Shown here: positions 1 to 4,711 of the stretch, piece after piece
Numbering within the stretch: the first letter of the stretch is position 1
How the letters are laid out: every line of letters begins with the position of its first letter
Origin: Burkholderiaceae bacterium
Lineage (GTDB): Bacteria; Pseudomonadota; Gammaproteobacteria; Burkholderiales; Burkholderiaceae_D
Assembly: GCA_014379395.1 (NCBI GenBank)
Contig: JACMLV010000814.1
Coordinates: forward strand, 1 to 5,440
Direction: 5' to 3'
DNA: 5,440 nt
Notes under the pieces: generated by a model
Database searches by the model: none
What the model saw: only the letters and a program-made list of their open reading frames with translations
What the model was told of the DNA's origin: nothing
Made by a program: the position numbers and the translations under genes

Positions 1-596
1 CCGTTTTTCAACGCCACCATCGCGTCGGCGAACGGCTTGACGAAGGAGGCCGGGTTGGCCCAGTCCAGATCGCCGCCATTGGCCGCCGAGCCGTCCTTGG
101 ACACCTTGGCCAGTTCCTCGAACTTGGCGCCGCCCTTGAGCTTGGCGATCAGGTCCTTCGCTTCGCCTTCGGTCGCCACCAGGATGTGGCGCGCGTGGTA
201 TTCCTTCTCGCCGACCGACGACTTGTACTTGTCGTATTCGGCCTGGATCTCGGCGTCCTTGACCGGATTTTTCTTCACGTAGTCGGCCAGCATGGCGTTG
301 ATGATCACGCTCTGGCGCGTGTTCTCGACTTGGGCCATGACTTCCGGACGCAGGCCGTAGCCGGCCTTGTCGGCGTTTTGCATCAGCACTTCGCGGCCGA
401 TCAAGTCCTTCTTGATGGCGGCGCGCAGTTCCGGCGAGTCCGGCTGGCCGCCCTGGGCGACGACCTGGCGCACGATCTGCTCGAGGCGCGCGGCGGGAAT
501 CGCCTTGCCGTTCACGGTGGCGATGTTTTGCGCCAGGGCGGGCAGGGCGCAGACGGCGAGCAGGGCGGACAAAATGCGGGCTGGCTTCAAAATCAT
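1..596 (-). CDS. Exported parvulin-type (PpiC) peptidyl-prolyl isomerase, copy 1; C-terminus beyond window
   Basis: Likely a periplasmic foldase that catalyses cis-trans isomerisation of X-Pro bonds in exported proteins. The reading frame opens at ATG 596-594 and is still open at the left edge: 198 codons are visible of about 260 expected from the neighbouring copy. Residues 1-22 form a signal peptide (KPAR, hydrophobic core, ALPALA then QN). Residues 23-125 are a helical, SurA_N-like chaperone region. The PpiC domain begins near residue 131 with KEYHARHILV (H137 is the first conserved parvulin histidine) and continues through GGAKFEELAKVSKD and NGGDLDWA. The second conserved histidine should lie outside the window. 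AGGAAAG at 603-609 is a good ribosome site and supports this start. It is about 68% identical to the gene at 677-1456 by hand alignment, with one single-residue gap near residue 169. An intrinsic terminator lies just upstream. The family call is secure; the natural substrate is unknown. Confidence 0.9.
   Translation of the reverse strand, partial: MILKPARILSALLAVCALPALAQNIATVNGKAIPAARLEQIVRQVVAQGGQPDSPELRAAIKKDLIGREVLMQNADKAGYGLRPEVMAQVENTRQSVIINAMLADYVKKNPVKDAEIQAEYDKYKSSVGEKEYHARHILVATEGEAKDLIAKLKGGAKFEELAKVSKDGSAANGGDLDWANPASFVKPFADAMVALKN
118..158. repeat. 41-base exact direct repeat, copy A (within isomerase copy 1)
   Basis: This stretch is identical to 978-1018, an offset of 860 bases. 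It encodes the same DLIAKLKGGAKFE segment of the PpiC domain in both tandem genes. A second exact match of 25 bases (379-403 and 1239-1263) has the same offset and encodes the LIGREVLMQ region. Both are best read as conserved remnants of the gene duplication. Confidence 0.85.
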
Positions 597-627
597 GGTT
601 CTCTTTCCTATAAAAAATACACCGGGC

Positions 628-660
628 AAAAAGCACACCGGCGCCGTAGGGGCGCCGGTG
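628..660 (-). terminator. Intrinsic terminator between the two isomerase genes
   Basis: A perfect 10-base inverted repeat, CACCGGCGCC (636-645) and GGCGCCGGTG (651-660), encloses a 5-base loop. On the minus strand it is followed, after TGC, by five T residues (628-632). It starts 16 bases beyond the stop codon of the 677-1456 gene and ends before the start of the next gene, as expected for a rho-independent terminator. The short T-run and 3-base offset suggest that some read-through into copy 1 is plausible. No T-run follows on the plus strand, so it acts in one direction only. Confidence 0.8.
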
Positions 661-676
661 GTGTCGGATCACATCG

Positions 677-1456
677 TTACTGAACTTTGGCTTTTTTGAC
701 CATGTCTTCTTGGTACGCTTGCAGCTTCTTCTGTTGCAGCGCTTCGCCAACTTGTTGCTTGACTTCTTCCAGCGGCGGCAGCTTGGCGGCGCGCACGTCG
801 TCGACCTTGATCACGTGGAAGCCGTTCGGGGTTTGCACCGGCGCTTCGGTGAACTGGCCTTTTTGCAGGGCCACGAAGGCGTCCGCGAACGGTTTCGGGA
901 ACGACGCCGGCATCGCCCAGTCGAGGTCGCCGCCATTGCCGGCCGAGCCGGTGTCCTTCGATACCTTGGCCAGGTCTTCGAACTTGGCGCCGCCCTTGAG
1001 CTTGGCGATCAGGTCCTTGGCTTCGGCTTCGCTGCCGACCAGGATGTGGCGCACATGGTATTCCTTGTCGCCGGACTGGGCCACGAAGCGGTCGTATTCG
1101 GCTTTGATGTCGGCGTCGGTGATCGGGTTCTTCTTCAGATAGTCGGCCACCAACGCGTTCAGGACGATGGCCTGGCGGGCGTTCTCGATTTGCAGCTTGA
1201 CGGCGGCCTCCTTGCCGAAGCCGCGCTTTTCCGCTTCCTGCATCAGCACTTCGCGGCCGATCAGATCCTTCTTGATCAATTCGCGCAGCTGCGGCGAATC
1301 CGGTTGCTGGCCTTGCGCCACGACTTGCTTGACGACGGCGTCAACACGCGAAGAAGGAATCGGCTTGCCGTTGACCACGGCGACGTTCTGCGCGAAAACA
1401 GGCACCGCGACAACGGCGAGAAGGGCGATCAGCAAGCGGGCTGGCTTAAAAGTCAT
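677..1456 (-). CDS. Exported parvulin-type (PpiC) peptidyl-prolyl isomerase, copy 2
   Basis: A complete 259-residue periplasmic foldase of the PrsA/PpiC/SurA type, expected to isomerise X-Pro bonds and assist folding of exported proteins. Residues 1-22 are a signal peptide (KPAR, then a hydrophobic stretch, cleavage after VFA before QN). Residues 23-125 form the helical N-terminal chaperone-like region (DLIGREVLMQEAEKRG at 64-79). Residues 131-221 are the rotamase domain, with KEYHVRHILV (H137), NGGDLDWAMP (174-183) and the closing GFHVIKVDD (212-220, H214). The two parvulin histidines are therefore present. A charged tail, LPPLEEVKQQV onward, ends at residue 259. AGGA at 1464-1467, 7 bases before the ATG, supports the start. 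The gene has its own promoter candidate upstream and an intrinsic terminator downstream, so it may be transcribed as a single unit. It is a tandem paralogue of the gene at 1-596. The specific client proteins cannot be read from the sequence. Confidence 0.95.
   Translation of the reverse strand: MTFKPARLLIALLAVVAVPVFAQNVAVVNGKPIPSSRVDAVVKQVVAQGQQPDSPQLRELIKKDLIGREVLMQEAEKRGFGKEAAVKLQIENARQAIVLNALVADYLKKNPITDADIKAEYDRFVAQSGDKEYHVRHILVGSEAEAKDLIAKLKGGAKFEDLAKVSKDTGSAGNGGDLDWAMPASFPKPFADAFVALQKGQFTEAPVQTPNGFHVIKVDDVRAAKLPPLEEVKQQVGEALQQKKLQAYQEDMVKKAKVQ
978..1018. repeat. 41-base exact direct repeat, copy B (within isomerase copy 2)
   Basis: Identical to 118-158. With the other exact match 860 bases apart (1239-1263 and 379-403), it could serve as homology for unequal recombination that fuses or deletes one isomerase gene. 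Confidence 0.85.
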
Positions 1457-1471
1457 TATTAAATCCTGTTA

Positions 1472-1491
1472 GGGAAAAGTTGGGGAAAAGT
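1472..1491. repeat. Short direct repeat GGGAAAAGT, 11-base period, in the isomerase leader
   Basis: GGGAAAAGT occurs at 1472-1480 and again at 1483-1491, one helical turn apart. On the minus strand this reads ACTTTTCCC twice, placed from about the predicted transcription start to about 20 bases into the leader of the 677-1456 gene. It could be a protein-binding site or chance; there is no known regulator I can assign. Confidence 0.4.
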
Positions 1492-1499
1492 CGGTTGGA

Positions 1500-1529
1500 A
1501 TGATATCGAATCGAAATGATAAGCGTCAA
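1500..1529 (-). promoter_or_regulatory. Sigma70-like promoter for the isomerase gene at 677-1456
   Basis: On the minus strand, TTGACG (1529-1524) and TATCAT (1505-1500) are separated by 18 bases. Each hexamer matches its consensus at five of six positions. The stretch just upstream (about 1535-1556) is AT-rich in an otherwise GC-rich window and could act as an UP element. Transcription would start near 1493, giving a leader of about 36 bases that contains the AGGA ribosome site. This separates the isomerase gene from the selO-msrB-yciB-bolA run. Confidence 0.65.
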
Positions 1530-1583
1530 ACGTTGGTTTTGTAGATATTATTTTCAAGCCATCATTGATGCAAGGTGAAGTCG

Positions 1584-1877
1584 TTACGCTTCCGACGGCG
1601 TCAGCGCCGTGATGGCGAGCGCGTGGATCTCGGTGTGCATCAAATCGCGGAGGGAATCATACACCAGGCGATGCCGCATGACGAGCCTGAGCCCCTCGAA
1701 GCGGCTCGACACGATGCGCACCGTGTAATGGCCGCCGCCCGAGGCCGCGCCGGCGTGCCCTTTGTGCTGCGCGGAGTCGTCGCCGAGCACGCATTCGAGC
1801 GGCGCCAGGTCCGCCTCCAGCCGGCTGCGGATGCGTTCGAGGCGGGTGTCGGGGGTAGGGTTTGCGTCTTGCTTCAT
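1584..1877 (-). CDS. bolA: BolA-family protein
   Basis: A 97-residue protein with the single-domain BolA fold. BolA proteins bind monothiol glutaredoxins, often through a shared [2Fe-2S] cluster, and some influence transcription and cell morphology. Visible signatures are the N-terminal helix (RLERIRSRLEADLAPLE, 12-28), a histidine-rich loop HKGHAGAASGGGH (38-50), the strand YTVRIVSSRFEG (51-62), the hallmark RHRLVYDSL (68-76; H69 invariant) and the closing HTEIHALAITAL (81-92). The loop has histidines and no cysteine, which fits the histidine-type subgroup. The start ATG overlaps the yciB stop as ATGA (1877-1874) and AAGGAAG at 1882-1888 precedes it, so translation is probably coupled to yciB. 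Whether it corresponds to E. coli BolA or to the related IbaG cannot be settled here; the loop and RHR motif favour BolA. No terminator is evident after it. Confidence 0.9.
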   Translation of the reverse strand: MKQDANPTPDTRLERIRSRLEADLAPLECVLGDDSAQHKGHAGAASGGGHYTVRIVSSRFEGLRLVMRHRLVYDSLRDLMHTEIHALAITALTPSEA

Positions 1878-2503
1878 GCGTCTTCCTTAATGTATTTGGA
1901 CAAGAACAGGGTTTGGCCGATCACGAACACCAGGAACAGGCCGGTCGCGCCGAAGGCTTTGAAGCTGACCCAGGCGCCGGTGTCGTTCTTGTAGATGACG
2001 AAGGCGATCAACAGGTTGAGCGCGCCCATCGCGGCCAGGAAGCCGATCCAGGCGAACACCAGTTTCAGCCAGACCTCCTCGGGCAGCTTGATCTGGGCTT
2101 CCATGCCCTTGCGCAGCAGGTTCTTCTTGAAAACGACTTGCCCGATCAACAGCGCCAGGCCGAACAACCAATAGATCAGCGTCGGCTTCCATTTAATAAA
2201 GGTGTCGTCGTGGAAGTAGATGGTGGCGCCGCCGAACACGCCGATCACCACCAGCGAGAGCCACAGCATGCCGTCGACCTTTTTTCCGCGCGCCAGCAGA
2301 TAGCCGATCTGGATCACGGTGGCGGCGATGCCCACGGCGGTCGCCAGGATCAAGGGCGACTGGGACGCCGCGACAACGCCGCCGGAAATCAAGCCAGACA
2401 AGTATTGCGCGACGACCGAATGGGCCGCCTCCTCGTGGCCGCTGCCCCATTTATAGGCACCGAAAAAGAGGATCAGCGGGAACATGTCGAACAAAAATTT
2501 CAT
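1874..2503 (-). CDS. yciB: YciB/IspZ inner-membrane septation (envelope-spanning) protein
   Basis: A 209-residue polytopic inner-membrane protein. The family (septation protein A, IspZ in Shigella) is linked to cell division, envelope synthesis and membrane integrity; it has no established enzymatic activity. Recognition rests on the N-terminus MKFLFDMFPLILFF (1-14), the family signature GGATIYFHDDTFIKWKP (91-107) followed by TLIYW, LPEEVWLKL (140-148) and AWVSFKAFG (177-185). Hydrophobic segments lie near residues 5-18, 36-71, 79-97, 108-125, 148-171 and 183-201, giving five or six membrane spans. It is about 30 residues longer than E. coli YciB (about 179), mainly from an insert around residues 20-50, a variant I recall from other Burkholderiales. 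Start ATG 2503-2501 is 9 bases after the msrB stop; the ribosome site is a weak purine run (GAAGAAG), suggesting coupling to msrB translation. It overlaps bolA by 4 bases. Confidence 0.93.
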   Translation of the reverse strand: MKFLFDMFPLILFFGAYKWGSGHEEAAHSVVAQYLSGLISGGVVAASQSPLILATAVGIAATVIQIGYLLARGKKVDGMLWLSLVVIGVFGGATIYFHDDTFIKWKPTLIYWLFGLALLIGQVVFKKNLLRKGMEAQIKLPEEVWLKLVFAWIGFLAAMGALNLLIAFVIYKNDTGAWVSFKAFGATGLFLVFVIGQTLFLSKYIKEDA

Positions 2504-2512
2504 TTTCTTCTT

Positions 2513-2932
2513 CTAGTCAGAATGAGTGGGGTCGAAGCGCAGCGACGCCGAATTGATGCAATAGCGCAGTCCGGTCGGCGGCGGGCCGTCCGGGAACACG
2601 TGGCCCAAATGCGCGTCGCACACTGCGCAAATGATTTCGGTGCGCAGCATACCATGAGTACGGTCGGCCTTTTCGATCACATTGGCCGGGTCGAGCGCCT
2701 GGAAATAGCTCGGCCAGCCGCAGCCGGAGTCGAACTTGTCGCTCGAGGCGAACAGCGGCGTGTTGCAGCACACGCAGGTGTAGACGCCGGCCTCGTGATG
2801 ATCCCAATATTTGCCGGTGAAGGCGCGCTCGGTGGCGGCGTGGCGCGTCACCTCGTATTGGTTCTGGTCGAGCATGGCCCGCCATTCGGCGTCGCTCTTG
2901 CGCACCACTTGGCGCGGATTATCGCTGCTCAT
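2513..2932 (-). CDS. msrB: Peptide-methionine (R)-S-oxide reductase MsrB
   Basis: A 139-residue cytoplasmic enzyme (no signal peptide) that reduces methionine-R-sulfoxide in proteins, normally using thioredoxin. Motifs in order: FTGKYWDHHEAGVYTC (38-53), first zinc pair C53/C56 (CVCC), KFDSGCGWPSYF (66-77) whose C71 sits where many MsrBs have a resolving cysteine, HGMLRTEIICAVC (93-105) with the second zinc pair C102/C105, DAHLGHVFPDGPPPTG (106-121), and the catalytic RYCINSASLRF (123-133) with C125. Length is normal for a free-standing MsrB. The frame stays open upstream to 3274, but that part lies inside selO on the same strand in another frame. The start at 2932 is chosen because AAGGTG sits 5 bases before it and because family homology begins there. 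It lies 22 bases after selO and 9 before yciB, as part of one operon. Confidence 0.96.
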   Translation of the reverse strand: MSSDNPRQVVRKSDAEWRAMLDQNQYEVTRHAATERAFTGKYWDHHEAGVYTCVCCNTPLFASSDKFDSGCGWPSYFQALDPANVIEKADRTHGMLRTEIICAVCDAHLGHVFPDGPPPTGLRYCINSASLRFDPTHSD

Positions 2933-2937
2933 GGTTT

Positions 2938-2943
2938 CACCTT
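2938..2943 (-). promoter_or_regulatory. Ribosome binding site that fixes the msrB start
   Basis: AAGGTG on the minus strand, 5 bases upstream of ATG 2932-2930 and within the 22-base selO-msrB gap. It decides for the 139-residue MsrB over the 253-residue open frame that would run back through selO. Confidence 0.75.
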
Positions 2944-2954
2944 CGTATTCAGCG

Positions 2955-4445
2955 TTAAGAGGAACAACTGACTTCCAGCCCGCTGGCCCAGTCCGGCGGC
3001 AATGCCGCATAGCGCTCGTTCTCCGGCTGCTCGTCGAACGGACGCGCGAGCACCGCCAACAGGCGCGCCACCTCGGAGAAGTCCTTAGTCTGCGCCTTTT
3101 CGATAGCGACCTGCGCCATGTAGTTGCGCAGCACGTATTTCGGATTGACGGCGTGCATCGCCGCGCGCCGCGCGCTGTCGAGGCTGTTTTCCTGGCGCAG
3201 GCGCTGGCGGTATTGCAGCGCCCAGGCGTCGAATCCTGCGCGGTCGATGAACTGGTCGCGCAGCGCCTCGCCACCGGGCAGGCCGGGGTCGCGCGGCAAA
3301 TCGCCCAGACGCCGGAAAAACTGGGTGAAGTCGACCCGGTTCGCCTGCATCAGCGCAAACATCGCGTCGAACAGGGCGCGGTCGCCGTCCTGCTTGGTCG
3401 TCAAGCCCAGCTTTTGATGCAGCAATTCGTCGAACTTGCCGGCGAAGGCGCCGCGGTAAACTTGTAGCGCCTGCTGCACCGCCTCGACCTCGCCGATCAA
3501 GGGCAGCAGCGCCTGGCCGAGCGCGTAGCAATTCCACTGGCCCACCTCCGGCTGCATCGCATAGGAATAGCGCCCTTGCTGGTCGGTGTGGTTGCAGATG
3601 TGTTGCGGGTTAAACGCCTCCATGAAGCCGAACGGGCCGTAGTCGAGCGTCAGGCCGAGGATCGACATGTTGTCGGTGTTCATCACGCCGTGCATGAAGC
3701 CGACCGCCTGCCACTGCGCCATCAGCTGCGCGGTGCGGCGCGTCACTTCCTTCAACATGGCCGCGTAAGGATTCGGCGCGTCGCGCAGCGCCGGATAGAA
3801 ACGCTCGATGACGTAGTCGGCCAGCGTTTTCAGCGCATCGTGCTGGTCGCGGTAATACCAGTGCTCGAAGGAACCGAAGCGGACAAAGCTCGGCGCCATG
3901 CGCGTGACGACGGCGGCGGTCTCCATCGTTTCGCGCCGCACGCCCTGATCGGAGCCGACCACGGCCAACGCGCGCGAGCTCGGAATGCCAAGCGCGGCCA
4001 TCGCCTCGGAGCACAGGAATTCGCGGATCGACGAGCGCAGCACGGCGCGACCGTCGCCCATGCGTGAATACGGCGTCAGGCCCGAGCCCTTCAGTTGCAG
4101 CTCGATCGGGCCTTGCGGCGTGGCGATGTCGCCCAACAGAATCGCGCGCCCGTCGCCCAACTGGCCGGCCCAGACGCCGAACTGGTGGCCGGAGTAGACC
4201 GCCGCCAGCGGCGTCGAATTGGCCGGCACCAGATTGCCGCTTAATGCCTCGATGAAATCGGGCTGCGCCAAGTCGGCGACATCGAGCCCGATCAGCGCGG
4301 CGGCCGGCGCGCTGGCCGCGACCAGATAGGGCGCGGGCAGGGGCGTCGGCATCAGCCGCGTGAAAAACGCGGGCGGCAGCGCGGCGAAGGAATTATCCAG
4401 CGGTAGGGTGTGGGGAGTGATAACGGTGTCCTGGTCAATTTCCAT
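2955..4445 (-). CDS. selO: SelO-family protein adenylyltransferase (YdiU)
   Basis: A full-length (496 residues) SelO pseudokinase-fold enzyme. Characterised members transfer AMP from ATP to Ser/Thr/Tyr of target proteins and take part in the oxidative stress response. Signatures: DNSFAALPPAFF (17-28), YSGHQFGVWAGQLGDGRA (84-101), ELQLKGSGLTPYSRMGDGRA (115-134) with K119, SSIREFLCSEAM (138-149) with E142, and GVMNTDNMSILGLTLDYGPFGF (residues 253-274) with D258, N259 and D268. With a constant offset of 6 these match the catalytic and metal-binding residues I recall for Pseudomonas syringae SelO (K113, E136, D252, N253, D262). The protein ends SCSS: cysteine, encoded TGT, occupies the position that is selenocysteine in animal SelO. 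It leads the msrB-yciB-bolA run. No strong ribosome site precedes ATG 4445-4443, but homology begins near residue 15, so the start is at most slightly off. No key residue is missing. Confidence 0.96.
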   Translation of the reverse strand: MEIDQDTVITPHTLPLDNSFAALPPAFFTRLMPTPLPAPYLVAASAPAAALIGLDVADLAQPDFIEALSGNLVPANSTPLAAVYSGHQFGVWAGQLGDGRAILLGDIATPQGPIELQLKGSGLTPYSRMGDGRAVLRSSIREFLCSEAMAALGIPSSRALAVVGSDQGVRRETMETAAVVTRMAPSFVRFGSFEHWYYRDQHDALKTLADYVIERFYPALRDAPNPYAAMLKEVTRRTAQLMAQWQAVGFMHGVMNTDNMSILGLTLDYGPFGFMEAFNPQHICNHTDQQGRYSYAMQPEVGQWNCYALGQALLPLIGEVEAVQQALQVYRGAFAGKFDELLHQKLGLTTKQDGDRALFDAMFALMQANRVDFTQFFRRLGDLPRDPGLPGGEALRDQFIDRAGFDAWALQYRQRLRQENSLDSARRAAMHAVNPKYVLRNYMAQVAIEKAQTKDFSEVARLLAVLARPFDEQPENERYAALPPDWASGLEVSCSS

Positions 4446-4487
4446 AGTGCGGGGCTTCGCTTTTGGCGATTCTACCGCAGACCCGGA

Positions 4488-4518
4488 ATTCTATTTGGCG
4501 GGCCAGTTTTTTTGCCAA
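4488..4518 (-). promoter_or_regulatory. Candidate promoter for the selO operon
   Basis: On the minus strand, TTGGCA (4518-4513) and TAGAAT (4493-4488) are 19 bases apart, longer than the usual 17. A run of seven A follows the -35-like hexamer. A second TAGAAT lies at 4474-4469 with no matching -35 element. The predicted leader is about 36 bases for the first hexamer. The long spacing makes this tentative, but the selO operon needs a promoter in this gap. Confidence 0.35.
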
Positions 4519-4521
4519 CCC

Positions 4522-4536
4522 GTTACATTCGGTAAC
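4522..4536. repeat. Operator-like dyad GTTAC-N5-GTAAC
   Basis: A perfect 5-base inverted repeat (4522-4526 and 4532-4536) with a 5-base spacer lies immediately upstream of the candidate selO -35 element. Position and symmetry would suit a dimeric regulator. The half-sites are short and I recognise no regulator consensus, so chance remains possible. Confidence 0.35.
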
Positions 4537-4544
4537 CGCGCTGG

Positions 4545-4588
4545 CGGCTAAAGCCGGTCGGACCGGGCCGCCGGGCGGTGCGGCCCGG
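4545..4588. repeat. Cluster of GC-rich inverted repeats between divergent genes
   Basis: Three inverted repeats overlap or abut: CGGCT-AA-AGCCG (4545-4556), CCGGTC-G-GACCGG (4554-4566) and CCGGGCCGC-N8-GCGGCCCGG (4563-4588, 9-base stem). They share bases, so they cannot all form at once. No T-run follows on either strand, and no gene ends here because selO and the kelch gene point away from each other, so they are not ordinary terminators of the flanking genes. They could be a REP-like intergenic palindrome or a regulatory structure in a long kelch-gene leader. Confidence 0.6.
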
Positions 4589-4654
4589 CAACTTCGATCG
4601 CCATCCAATTGCCATCGAAATTCACTTATGGCAACATGCGGAATTACTTCTCAT

Positions 4655-4660
4655 TAATAT
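4655..4660 (+). promoter_or_regulatory. Weak -10-like hexamer for the kelch gene
   Basis: TAATAT lies 51 bases before the kelch start in the most AT-rich part of the gap. No acceptable -35 hexamer is found 16 to 18 bases upstream, so this is only a hint of where transcription may begin. Confidence 0.2.
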
Positions 4661-4711
4661 TGCACAGGGGCCGACTCGGAATGGCGTGCTTTTCACACTG
4701 AGGCCACGAAC

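Noticed and set aside
546..596. Cysteine at residue 16 of isomerase copy 1 as a lipoprotein site
   Set aside because: The preceding residues LAV do not fit the lipobox, the other copy has valine there, and a good signal peptidase I site (ALA before QN) follows.
597..627. AT-rich stretch upstream of isomerase copy 1 as a promoter
   Set aside because: TATTTT and TTTATA occur, but no -35-like hexamer has acceptable spacing; the stretch is better explained by the terminator tail and the ribosome site.
710..1462. A 250-codon plus-strand open frame
   Set aside because: Antisense shadow of the isomerase gene at 677-1456; a similar shadow (186-683) lies opposite the other copy, as expected from their homology.
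1561..1572. CATCA/TGATG hairpin after bolA as a terminator
   Set aside because: The stem is only 4-5 bases with almost no loop and no T-run follows on the minus strand.
1862..2971. A 369-codon plus-strand open frame
   Set aside because: It lies antisense to yciB and msrB, is rich in His/Gln/Arg as typical of shadows in GC-rich DNA, and shows no recognisable domain.
2513..3274. A 253-residue minus-strand reading frame that includes MsrB
   Set aside because: The first 114 codons overlap selO in another frame and look like an arginine/serine-rich shadow; a ribosome site and family homology both place the true start at 2932.
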